A DNA stretch of 64,000 bases, from the NCBI GenBank assembly GCA_964622835.1, contig CAZUSA010000001.1:124001-188000 (forward strand), read 5' to 3'. This document shows, piece by piece, positions 50,316 to 57,828 of the stretch. The notes under the pieces were generated by a model, which was not told where the DNA came from, searched no databases, and saw nothing but the letters and a program-made list of their open reading frames with translations. Position numbers and translations under genes: made by a program. Positions within the stretch are counted from its first letter, which is position 1; each line of letters opens with the position of its first letter. Source of the DNA: JABIKK01 sp964622835 (GTDB lineage Archaea; Nanobdellota; Nanobdellia; SCGC-AAA011-G17; UBA489).

Positions 50316-52138
50316 TATTTTGCGTAGTCTGAGATCATTACTTCATCAATAATCCCATGGAAATAGCCACTAGCACCACCATTTGATCCTATTTGGAAGT
50401 TACTTGAAGCAAAGTCAAGAGTACCATCTCCTGTTGTTATAATCACAGGAGCACTACTAGGAACCATGTTAACAAAACAGTTAAGGGTTTTTGTTGTACC
50501 ATCATATTGTACAGCAACATGAGTCCAGGTATCATAAGGAACAACAGAACATCCAACATTTAATGCAGCATTATCAATATTAAGGGCAGCAAGCAACGTA
50601 TGTGTTCCCGTACCAGAGTTGTATACTGTTCTAAATTGGTTAAGTGAACCTTTACTTGCCCAAAAAGAACCAACAGGTTCGCTGGTAAGATATAACCATG
50701 CTTCAACAGTTACTGAATCGGTTATAGTTGGATATGTTCCAGCTACAACAGTATCATCGACACCATCAAAGTATAATCCACCACCATATGCACCATCAAT
50801 CCAGTATGGTTCTTTAATTGCTTGTTGTTGATCATAAAGATATTCCATTTGTTTAGCACTAAGGGGACTATCATAAATAGCTACTTCATCCAGGTTGCCA
50901 AAGGTACCAGTCCAGGCCCCCACATCGTTAAATGCTCCGATTTGTGTATTAAGTCCGGACCAAGGAGCACTCATATCTGGTGTAAATATATCTGTGGGTT
51001 TTCCATCCACATAAAATTGACCAACACCATTTTTAATAGTAACACCAGCATGATGCCATCCACCATCAAAATAATTAGTAGGATCAGTATCATAGAAACT
51101 AACACCAAGACTATCAACAAAACGAAGTTTTGCAGTCTGAGTAATAAGAAGTCCATAATGGTTATTATTAGTTTTACGTGCAAAGATATATCCACCACCC
51201 CAACTAGGATTTGCAAGAACTTTTGTCCATGCAGTAAGAGTAAAATCATCAACAAAATTTCCTGCAGTCTGCCCTATATTTACTGTATCACTTCTATCAG
51301 TAAAATCAAGATTATTACTTCCATCTGTATCCCCATCAAAATACAGTCCCCCTCCAGAGATACCACTGGACCAATCAGGACAACGCACTAGATCAGGACC
51401 TCCCGGACAAATGGATCCGAGAAAACCAAGATCTCCATTATACCCATTGCCACTACTGTCTGTTGCTGTGTCACCACTTCCTTCATCAAAATGATATACT
51501 ACTTGAGCAGAATCAAAGTTTTGTAGTGTTCCAGGCGCAGATCCAAGACTATCACTGAGTGTTGTTCCACTAGCATCATCAAATTTGTATAAGGCGACGG
51601 TTGTTCCGGTTGGTATGTAACCATCACCATCACCTGGTGCAAAGCCATTACCGTCATCACTGCCGCCACCAAAGCTTTGGCTGGTACCTCCAGCAACGAT
51701 GGCGCTTAAACTGAATGCTTTGGTGTGTTCAATACTGCTATCTATTGTTTTGTAGGCAAAGGTTGGTGCGTCTTCAACAAAGTCTCCTTCGGTAAAGACC
51801 CCTTCACATCCGGTTACTGTAAATAATTTTTTTTGTCCATTTTTTAAACTGAGTGATGCTGATTGCACACTACATGCAGGGTGGGAAAAGTAAAAGGATA
51901 TGAGATCATCACCAAGTCCGTTTAAGACAGCAATGGTTATGGATCCTTCATCAGCAACAAAATCTACACAGGCAAATCCAGGTCCCATCAAACACGTTTC
52001 AGTTACAAAAAGATTATCACCAAAGCCAAAATAGAAACTTAAAGACGCAATAGCTAAAATAACAACGAGTAACGCCCACCCATAGGTCATCAAAAATTCC
52101 ATGGCAGCTTGCCCTTTATTATGTATAGATGGGGCCAT
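50312..52138 (-). CDS. Pilin-like surface protein with two LamG lectin-like domains (copy 2 of a tandem pair)
   Basis: A 608-residue exported protein. HNKGQAAMEFLMTYGWALLVV is the class III signal. A head follows with ETCLMGPGFACVDF and FAYKTIDSSIEHTKAFSL, then a linker rich in G, D and S (GGGSDDGNGFAPGDGDGYIP). Two concanavalin/LamG domains come next (about 205-400 and 430-605), each with the VxxWxHxG-like strand (DGGWHHAGVTI, YDTWTHVAVQY) and a final IDEVMISD-type strand. Probably an adhesin or glycan-binding pilin. ATG 52138 is preferred; an upstream ATG at 52156 lies inside the preceding gene. The start overlaps that gene by 20 nt. Confidence 0.85.
   Translation of the reverse strand: MAPSIHNKGQAAMEFLMTYGWALLVVILAIASLSFYFGFGDNLFVTETCLMGPGFACVDFVADEGSITIAVLNGLGDDLISFYFSHPACSVQSASLSLKNGQKKLFTVTGCEGVFTEGDFVEDAPTFAYKTIDSSIEHTKAFSLSAIVAGGTSQSFGGGSDDGNGFAPGDGDGYIPTGTTVALYKFDDASGTTLSDSLGSAPGTLQNFDSAQVVYHFDEGSGDTATDSSGNGYNGDLGFLGSICPGGPDLVRCPDWSSGISGGGLYFDGDTDGSNNLDFTDRSDTVNIGQTAGNFVDDFTLTAWTKVLANPSWGGGYIFARKTNNNHYGLLITQTAKLRFVDSLGVSFYDTDPTNYFDGGWHHAGVTIKNGVGQFYVDGKPTDIFTPDMSAPWSGLNTQIGAFNDVGAWTGTFGNLDEVAIYDSPLSAKQMEYLYDQQQAIKEPYWIDGAYGGGLYFDGVDDTVVAGTYPTITDSVTVEAWLYLTSEPVGSFWASKGSLNQFRTVYNSGTGTHTLLAALNIDNAALNVGCSVVPYDTWTHVAVQYDGTTKTLNCFVNMVPSSAPVIITTGDGTLDFASSNFQIGSNGGASGYFHGIIDEVMISDYAKY
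51512..52115 (-). repeat. 604-bp direct repeat, copy 2
   Basis: This segment encodes the pilin signal, head, linker and the first residues after it (through YKFDDASGTTLSDSLGSAPG). It matches 53328-53931 base for base at an offset of exactly 1816, as far as I can see by eye. Both edges are sharp: sequence differs outside. Such identity including third codon positions indicates recent duplication or gene conversion. Confidence 0.88.
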
Positions 52139-53972
52139 CTGAAATACGCACCTCATCTATAATTCCTTTAAAGAATTGACCACTACCTGTCGATCCAAGG
52201 TACATATTGGTACCAGGTTGGAAATTTAATGTACCATTGTAAGGACATGTTTTGACAAGTTGTCCATTCAGATACCCACTAATTCCAGATCCATTAAATT
52301 GTCCAACAACCTGCTGCCATTGATCTGGCGTTACTGCACCACCACCACCAAAGTTACAGTCAACTGTTTTAGTAGCTGTTGCATTTGCAATATTATAAGC
52401 AACATGGAAATTACCACCAAAAATACGCATTTCATTACCACCTTTTTTTAGGAAAAATTGGTTGTAAGTTGTTAAAGGATAGACCCATGCTTCTGTTGTT
52501 ACATAGTCGCCAACAACAAAGTTATCTGCAATGGTAACAGTATCATCAACACCATCAAAGTGTAATCCACCACTATACGCACCATTAATCCAATATGGTT
52601 CATCGAGTGCTTGTTGCTGTTCAAAGAGGTACTCCATTTGGGCTGTTGAAAGAGGTGTGTCATAGATGACAAATTCGTCCATGTTTCCGTAGGTACCTTG
52701 CCAACCATTCCCTCCATTCCATGCACCGATTTGTGAGATCCATCCATGCCCACCATTAAACATTGCAGGACTAAATGATGCACCACTAGGTTGACCATCA
52801 ATATATATTTGTGAGCCAGTAACGCCACTACCGTTAATGACAACACCAATGTGATGCCAGTTACCATCATAAAAGTTGAAGGGATCTGCCCAGTAAGAAA
52901 ATAAAGAAACACCATCGGTGTCGATGAAGCGTGCTCGTGGAGGTAAACCATCATCAAGGTATAATTGATAATGCATTTCATATTTTCTTCGGCCAAAGAC
53001 CGTATGCCCAGAACCATAAGGATTATCAGAAAGTTTTATCCATGATGAAAGAGTAAATTTATCATTACTAGAAAAGTCTGCAGTGCTAGCACCGATATCA
53101 ACAAAATCACCCCTGTCAGTAAAATCGGAAGTACTAGCATCAGTATCACCATCAAAGTATAATCCACCACCAGAGATACCACTAGACCACTCAGGACAAC
53201 GAGTTATGTCTACCCCTGCAGGACAAACAGATTCTGTCGCCCCAAGGTCACCATTATATCCATTGCCACTACTATCTGCGGTTGCATCACCATTACCTTC
53301 ATCAAAATGGTACAGTGCATAAGAAGGATCAAAGTTTTGTAGTGTTCCAGGCGCAGATCCAAGACTATCACTGAGTGTTGTTCCACTAGCATCATCAAAT
53401 TTGTATAAGGCGACGGTTGTTCCGGTTGGTATGTAACCATCACCATCACCTGGTGCAAAGCCATTACCGTCATCACTGCCGCCACCAAAGCTTTGGCTGG
53501 TACCTCCAGCAACGATGGCGCTTAAACTGAATGCTTTGGTGTGTTCAATACTGCTATCTATTGTTTTGTAGGCAAAGGTTGGTGCGTCTTCAACAAAGTC
53601 TCCTTCGGTAAAGACCCCTTCACATCCGGTTACTGTAAATAATTTTTTTTGTCCATTTTTTAAACTGAGTGATGCTGATTGCACACTACATGCAGGGTGG
53701 GAAAAGTAAAAGGATATGAGATCATCACCAAGTCCGTTTAAGACAGCAATGGTTATGGATCCTTCATCAGCAACAAAATCTACACAGGCAAATCCAGGTC
53801 CCATCAAACACGTTTCAGTTACAAAAAGATTATCACCAAAGCCAAAATAGAAACTTAAAGACGCAATAGCTAAAATAACAACGAGTAACGCCCACCCATA
53901 GGTCATCAAAAATTCCATGGCAGCTTGCCCTCTGGAAGATAATATAGAACGCTGTTTAAGACCACCTCTCAT
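52119..53972 (-). CDS. Pilin-like surface protein with two LamG lectin-like domains (copy 1 of a tandem pair)
   Basis: A 617-residue protein with the same layout as its downstream neighbour: class III signal (SSRGQAAMEFLMTYGW), head with TCLMGPGFACVDF, glycine/aspartate linker and two LamG domains (about 208-410 and 440-612). These show DGNWHHIGVVI, QWQQVVGQFN and GIIDEVRISD. The first 200 or so residues after the signal start are identical between copies, while the LamG parts are clearly diverged. A TATA box (TTTTAAATAG, 53996-54005) precedes the ATG by 24 nt. Probably a glycan-binding adhesin displayed on a filament or the cell surface. Confidence 0.87.
   Translation of the reverse strand: MRGGLKQRSILSSRGQAAMEFLMTYGWALLVVILAIASLSFYFGFGDNLFVTETCLMGPGFACVDFVADEGSITIAVLNGLGDDLISFYFSHPACSVQSASLSLKNGQKKLFTVTGCEGVFTEGDFVEDAPTFAYKTIDSSIEHTKAFSLSAIVAGGTSQSFGGGSDDGNGFAPGDGDGYIPTGTTVALYKFDDASGTTLSDSLGSAPGTLQNFDPSYALYHFDEGNGDATADSSGNGYNGDLGATESVCPAGVDITRCPEWSSGISGGGLYFDGDTDASTSDFTDRGDFVDIGASTADFSSNDKFTLSSWIKLSDNPYGSGHTVFGRRKYEMHYQLYLDDGLPPRARFIDTDGVSLFSYWADPFNFYDGNWHHIGVVINGSGVTGSQIYIDGQPSGASFSPAMFNGGHGWISQIGAWNGGNGWQGTYGNMDEFVIYDTPLSTAQMEYLFEQQQALDEPYWINGAYSGGLHFDGVDDTVTIADNFVVGDYVTTEAWVYPLTTYNQFFLKKGGNEMRIFGGNFHVAYNIANATATKTVDCNFGGGGAVTPDQWQQVVGQFNGSGISGYLNGQLVKTCPYNGTLNFQPGTNMYLGSTGSGQFFKGIIDEVRISDGPIYT
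53328..53931 (-). repeat. 604-bp direct repeat, copy 1
   Basis: Partner of the repeat at 51512-52115. It covers codons for the pilin signal, head domain and linker. The flanking n-region (before the Gln of the signal) and the LamG part are different from the other copy. Confidence 0.88.
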
Positions 53973-53995
53973 AGAAAAATACCAAGATGAGTGAC

Positions 53996-54005
53996 TATTT
54001 AAAAT
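53996..54005 (-). promoter_or_regulatory. TATA box for the tandem LamG genes
   Basis: The minus strand reads TTTTAAATAG, 24 nt before the ATG at 53972. It lies in the divergent spacer shared with the secreted membrane protein gene, whose own TATA box (AGGTTATAAATTT) is at 54058-54070. Confidence 0.5.
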
Positions 54006-54101
54006 TATTTATAAAGGAATGAGAAGGAAAAAATAAACCTTTAAAAATAAGGGGGAAAGGTTATAAATTTCAGTAAGAATAATGACGTTGAGGAAGTAAT
54101 A

Positions 54102-55526
54102 ATGAAGTATATAGTATGGATAATGTTGTTGAGTGTTTTACTTACAACAGTAGTGTCTGCCGAAAATGAAGTAACTATTGATGTCCTGGAAGGCGCAGAA
54201 GAAGCTGAAGCAGGAAGCAAGGCTATTTACGAAGTGTCTCTGACTAATTTACAGCCCGATCGTGATATTTATCGTATCAGTTATAATGAGTTGTCCGTAT
54301 ATCCCTTTTCTGATTTTGCCCGAAGTATTATGACGGAACCGTCTCAATTAAAGTTAGATCCTGAAGAAACAGGGACGATGATCGTAACGATTAAGGTGTT
54401 AGAAAACGCGCTTGAAGATAAGAGTTATGAAATGCCGTTAACAGTAACGTCATTAACAAACGAAAATATTGCTGTTGAATTTACGCTTAAAACCTATGTG
54501 GTTGCTGCTGAAGATGTTATTTTAATTTTTCCAGAGATTCCCGATACAGTTATTCCTGGTGAAGATCAAGAAATAAAGGTACGATTAAAAAATAGGGGTA
54601 ACATTGCTTTAGAAAATTATGAAATTTTAATTTCTAGTGATTTACCTCAGTTGTATAAGAATTTTATTACAGATTTTGGTCCTGGTGAAGAAATTATTGA
54701 AACAGTTATATTAAAGACGGATAAGAATACGCATGCGGGTGATTACGTAGTAAATATACATGCGTACGACAGTGATAGTAAAACACGTGGTTCTTACTCT
54801 TCTGCGTTTACGATTGAGTCATTTGATAATATTCGTGAAAAGAAGGATAAGGATTTAGGATTTTTTTCAAAGACAACAACGATTACAAAGACGAATGAAG
54901 GTAATATTCAAAATGAATTAATGGTTGAAGCAAAGGTTAATTTTTTGGCGCGTATGTTTACAAATACAGAACCGCAAGCACCTGTATCAAAGGGTAAATA
55001 CATCTGGACGGTTGATTTAGCTCCTGGTGAGAGCACGGTTGTGAAGTACACGTCTAATTATCGTCCTATTTTTTATGGTCTTATTATTGTTGCATTGGCC
55101 GTATGGTTGATGACGCATTTGATTGATCGTTCTGTTATCATTAGAAAGCGATTGTATCGTATTAAGAAAACTGCTGATGGATTATCTGAATTAAAAGTAT
55201 TAATTCATGTTCGTAATGGTAAGACGGAAGATATTACTGATGTAAGAATTAGTGATGTGTTACCCAATACGATGCAGCCATTGGATGAGTTTGGAACAAT
55301 GAGACCAACAAAAGTGCAGCAAGGAACCAAGGGTAAACGATTTGTGTGGGATATACCTCATTTAGCACCGCATGAAGAACGTATCTTTTCATATAAAGTA
55401 AAAACACGATTGAAGTTAATTGGTGATGCGCGGTTACCTCCTTCGATTGTCCAGTATCAGACAAAAAAGGGTAAACATTTTACGGAACGTTCTGCAAGTT
55501 TGGCGTTAGAACATAAACAACAATAA
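54102..55526 (+). CDS. Secreted membrane protein with beta-sandwich (CARDB/NEW3-like) repeats
   Basis: A 474-residue protein. A cleavable signal (YIVWIMLLSVLLTTVVSA) is followed by two or three beta-rich domains of about 100 residues (e.g. EVTIDVLEGAEEAEAGSKAIYEVSLTNLQPDRDIYRI; DTVIPGEDQEIKVRLKNRGNIALENYEILI) in the style of CARDB/NEW3 folds. A membrane helix (IFYGLIIVALAVWLMTHLI, about 332-350) comes next and a further beta domain (LSELKVLIHVRNGKTEDITDVRISDVLPN) ends the protein. Function unknown. It is divergent from the LamG genes and may belong to the same surface system (inference). Confidence 0.75.
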   Translation: MKYIVWIMLLSVLLTTVVSAENEVTIDVLEGAEEAEAGSKAIYEVSLTNLQPDRDIYRISYNELSVYPFSDFARSIMTEPSQLKLDPEETGTMIVTIKVLENALEDKSYEMPLTVTSLTNENIAVEFTLKTYVVAAEDVILIFPEIPDTVIPGEDQEIKVRLKNRGNIALENYEILISSDLPQLYKNFITDFGPGEEIIETVILKTDKNTHAGDYVVNIHAYDSDSKTRGSYSSAFTIESFDNIREKKDKDLGFFSKTTTITKTNEGNIQNELMVEAKVNFLARMFTNTEPQAPVSKGKYIWTVDLAPGESTVVKYTSNYRPIFYGLIIVALAVWLMTHLIDRSVIIRKRLYRIKKTADGLSELKVLIHVRNGKTEDITDVRISDVLPNTMQPLDEFGTMRPTKVQQGTKGKRFVWDIPHLAPHEERIFSYKVKTRLKLIGDARLPPSIVQYQTKKGKHFTERSASLALEHKQQ

Positions 55527-55532
55527 GAGAAA

Positions 55533-55544
55533 CTATTATAAGGA
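55533..55544 (+). promoter_or_regulatory. TATA box for tRNA-Tyr
   Basis: CTATTATAAGGA lies about 24-34 nt before the first base of tRNA-Tyr. Confidence 0.5.
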
Positions 55545-55566
55545 ATCGTGCATGCATTTCTGAATT

Positions 55567-55692
55567 CCCACTCTAGCTCAATGGTAGAGCGCACGGCTGT
55601 AGAAGATCCATGTGACGTTTGTCGCTGCGGCAATGTATGAACAATGGTCAGCCGTAACCGTGAGGTTCCAGGTTCAAGTCCCGGGGGTGGGA
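55567..55692 (+). tRNA. tRNA-Tyr (anticodon GTA) with a 54-nt intron
   Basis: Exons 55567-55602 and 55657-55692 make a 72-nt cloverleaf: acceptor CCCACTC with GGGTGGG, D-arm GCTC...GAGC, anticodon stem CACGG with CCGTG, loop CTGTAG/A with anticodon GTA, and T-loop TTCAAGT. The T-stem has one A-C mismatch (position 51-63). The discriminator is A. No CCA is encoded. The intron sits at the canonical position after base 37. A run of eight T (55695-55702) follows. Confidence 0.88.
55603..55656 (+). other. tRNA-Tyr intron (54 nt)
   Basis: Inserted between anticodon-loop positions 37 and 38. CAGCCG near the intron's 3' end can pair with CGGCTG around the 5' splice site, giving a helix around the junction as needed for the bulge-helix-bulge recognised by the tRNA splicing endonuclease. 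The loop sequence contains no obvious C/D boxes. Confidence 0.8.
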
Positions 55693-55920
55693 GATTTTTT
55701 TTCTTAAGTGAACTGCAATAATATTTATAAGGATCCGCACCGTTACTCTTATTCAGCAAGAAATGAGGCGATCTAGCTGGTTCTATCGAAAAGAAAGCCT
55801 TATATACGATAATTTTGCTTCAATTCCCAGAATGGGGCTCTCGTTTATAAAAAGTGTTGCAGTTTTGTGTTGATTTACTTCGTGTGTGTCTGCAGACTGT
55901 TATATGAGCCATAAACGAAT
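55693..55920 (+). other. Promoter-rich intergenic region between tRNA-Tyr and tRNA-Asp
   Basis: The 228-bp region holds a T8 terminator for tRNA-Tyr and three further TATA-like elements: AATATTTATAAGG (55720-55732), CCTTATATACG (55798-55808) and GTTTATAAAAAG (55843-55854). A fourth, GTTATATGAG (about 55898-55907), may serve tRNA-Asp. A 10-bp palindrome GTCTGCAGAC lies at 55888-55897. The stretch CTAGCTGGTTCTATCGAAAA (about 55772-55791) resembles a conserved 23S rRNA element. No product is recognised beyond a possible small frame. Confidence 0.45.
55763..55873 (+). CDS. Possible small protein of 36 residues
   Basis: ATG at 55763 opens a 37-codon frame (MRRSSWFYRKESLIYD...SVAVLC) that lies about 30 nt after a good TATA box and has a basic start and hydrophobic end. 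There is no Shine-Dalgarno, no recognised family, and another TATA-like element lies inside it. It may equally be non-coding. Confidence 0.2.
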   Translation: MRRSSWFYRKESLIYDNFASIPRMGLSFIKSVAVLC

Positions 55921-55992
55921 GCTCTAGTAGTGTAGTGGCTATCATACGGCCCTGTCGAGGCCGTGACGCGGGTTCGATTCCCGCCTAGGGCG
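55921..55992 (+). tRNA. tRNA-Asp (anticodon GTC)
   Basis: A 72-nt intronless cloverleaf: acceptor GCTCTAG with CTAGGGC (one T-G pair), anticodon stem CGGCC with GGCCG, loop CTGTCGA, T-arm GCGGG-TTCGATT-CCCGC and discriminator G. No encoded CCA. Confidence 0.95.
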
Positions 55993-56014
55993 CTTTAAAT
56001 GTCACATCAAGCGG

Positions 56015-56090
56015 GGGCCGGTAGCTCAGCCTGGCTTAGAGCACTTGGCTTTTAACCAAGGGGTCGAGGGTTCAAATCCCTTCCGGCCCG
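56015..56090 (+). tRNA. tRNA-Lys (anticodon TTT)
   Basis: A 76-nt cloverleaf: acceptor GGGCCGG with CCGGCCC, anticodon stem CTTGG with CCAAG, loop CTTTTAA, T-loop TTCAAAT and discriminator G. No encoded CCA. A TATA-like CGCTTTAAATGTC overlaps the end of tRNA-Asp (55991-56003). The rpoH ATG is only 16 nt downstream. Confidence 0.95.
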
Positions 56091-56106
56091 CATTCACACA
56101 AAAAAA

Positions 56107-56346
56107 ATGGCAGAAGAAAGACAACAATACATTGACCACACGCTTGTACCAAAGCATACTCGCTGTTCCGAAGAAGAAGTCGAAAAAGTTCTTTCAAAGT
56201 TTAACGTAAAAAAACAACAATTACCTCGTATTAGTATGAACGATCCTGTTATTGTTCATAAAGCATACGAACCAGGAACTATTATCAAGATCGAACGAAC
56301 AAGTAAGACTGAACCAAAATCATTGTTCTATAGGATGGTTATCTAA
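56107..56346 (+). CDS. rpoH: RNA polymerase subunit H (Rpb5 homologue)
   Basis: A 79-residue assembly subunit. YIDHTLVPKHTRCSEEEVEKVLSKFNVKKQQLPRISMNDPVI matches the Rpb5 C-terminal domain (LVPKH...L..LP.I...DPV), and KIERTSKTEPKSLFYRMV ends the protein as usual. It heads the rpoH-B''-B'-A'-A'' operon. The only space for a promoter between it and tRNA-Lys is 16 nt, so it is probably transcribed together with the tRNA. Confidence 0.96.
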   Translation: MAEERQQYIDHTLVPKHTRCSEEEVEKVLSKFNVKKQQLPRISMNDPVIVHKAYEPGTIIKIERTSKTEPKSLFYRMVI

Positions 56347-57828
56347 ATGAACAATACTGATATTATTCAAAAGTATTATGAGACGAATAGTTTGGTTGCT
56401 GCTGATGTTGCTTCATTTAACAGATTTGTTGATGTTGAGTTACAAAAGATTATTGAGGAAGTTGGTGATATTATTCCAACGGTTATTCCTGCTGACATGG
56501 ATGATTTCCGTATTAAGTTTGATAAGATCTGGGTTGATAAGCCCGAGATTATTGAAGCTGATGGTAGTAAACGTGATGTTTTCCCAACAGAAGCGAGATT
56601 ACGTAAGTTAACGTATTCTGGTCCTATTAATTTAGAAGTGTCTGCTCACATTGATGGTGTGCAACGTGAATCGTTTACCACACAAGTGGGTAAACTTCCT
56701 ATTATGTTGAAGAGTAAGTATTGTCATTTGAATAAGATGTCTCCTGAAGAAGTTATGAAAAAAGGAGAAGATCCTGATGATATTGGTGGATATTTTATTT
56801 TGAATGGTAACGAGCGTGTGCTTATTACTGTTGAAGATTTAGTATCTAATCGTATGTTTGTTGAGCGTATTGCGACAGGTCCTGTGAAGTTCTCTGCACG
56901 CGTATTCTCAGAAAAAGGGTCTTACAGGGTTCCTCACTTATTAGAGCAAACACGTGATGGTGTGATTAATGTATCCTTTACGCGATTAAAGAAAGTTCCT
57001 GTTGTCGCTGTGATTAAGGCGTTAGGGTTAACGAAAGATGCTGAAGTTATGCAACATATTGATTTGGAAGAGATGCATGATGATATTTTTGTTAACTTAT
57101 ACAACACAATTGATTTGAAAACAGAAGCAGAAGCAATTGAGTATGTTGGTAAAAAGATGGGTGTTAATCAGGCACAAGAAGATAAGGATAAGAAAACGTT
57201 AGAAAATTTGGATCGTTATTTATTACCCCATTTAGGTGTTACACCTGAAGATCGTAAGAAGAAAGCAGTTAATTTGTGTAAGATGGTTAAGCGGTTATTA
57301 TTAATTACTAAGAAAGATTTGGGTAATCAAGATATTGATCATTACATGCATAAACGTTTGAAACTTTCCGGAGACTTATTAGGAGATTTATTCCGCGTGC
57401 ATTTACGTTCATTAATTAATGATATTATGTATAATTTTCAACGGTTAGTAAAGCGTACGAAGTTTACGACGTTAAGTATTATTATTCGAGACAAATTATT
57501 AACATCTCGTATTAACAGTGCTATGGCTACGGGTGTATGGGTTGGTGGTCGTAAGGGATTATCACAGAATTTAGATAGAACAAATTATTTATCGTCATTA
57601 TCTCATTTACAGCGTGTTAATTCGTTGTTATCGGCAACGCAAGAAAACTTTGCTGCTCGTGCATTACATGCTACCCATTGGGGTCGTTTGTGTGCTATTG
57701 AGACACCTGAAGGAACATCTATTGGGTTACGTAAGAACTTAGCGTTGATGGCTAATATTTCATCTGAAGATGAAAGTGAAGTAAAAATGTTAAAATTATT
57801 GAAAGGTATGGGGCTGCAATCAGAATGA
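56347..57828 (+). CDS. rpoB2: RNA polymerase subunit B'' (N-terminal half of the beta homologue)
   Basis: First half of the archaeal second-largest subunit. DDFRIKFDKIWVDKPEI and TYSGPINLEVSA near the start, GGYFILNGNERVLITVEDLVSNRMFVE, RLKLSGDLLGDLFRVHLRS, and AATQENFAARALHATHWGRLCAIETPEGTSIGLRKNLALMANIS near the end are lobe, protrusion and fork regions. Length 493 aa. It begins right after the rpoH stop, and its own stop overlaps the rpoB' start by 4 nt. Confidence 0.96.
   Translation: MNNTDIIQKYYETNSLVAADVASFNRFVDVELQKIIEEVGDIIPTVIPADMDDFRIKFDKIWVDKPEIIEADGSKRDVFPTEARLRKLTYSGPINLEVSAHIDGVQRESFTTQVGKLPIMLKSKYCHLNKMSPEEVMKKGEDPDDIGGYFILNGNERVLITVEDLVSNRMFVERIATGPVKFSARVFSEKGSYRVPHLLEQTRDGVINVSFTRLKKVPVVAVIKALGLTKDAEVMQHIDLEEMHDDIFVNLYNTIDLKTEAEAIEYVGKKMGVNQAQEDKDKKTLENLDRYLLPHLGVTPEDRKKKAVNLCKMVKRLLLITKKDLGNQDIDHYMHKRLKLSGDLLGDLFRVHLRSLINDIMYNFQRLVKRTKFTTLSIIIRDKLLTSRINSAMATGVWVGGRKGLSQNLDRTNYLSSLSHLQRVNSLLSATQENFAARALHATHWGRLCAIETPEGTSIGLRKNLALMANISSEDESEVKMLKLLKGMGLQSE

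Noticed and set aside
50822..51391. 189-codon plus-strand frame opposite a LamG gene
   Set aside because: Its composition (rich in I, S, T and K) is the antisense of a repetitive coding region. The minus-strand gene has clear domains.
55457..55759. Minus-strand frame of 100 codons across tRNA-Tyr
   Set aside because: It covers the tRNA gene and the end of the membrane protein gene. The apparent protein is a translation of the tRNA complement.
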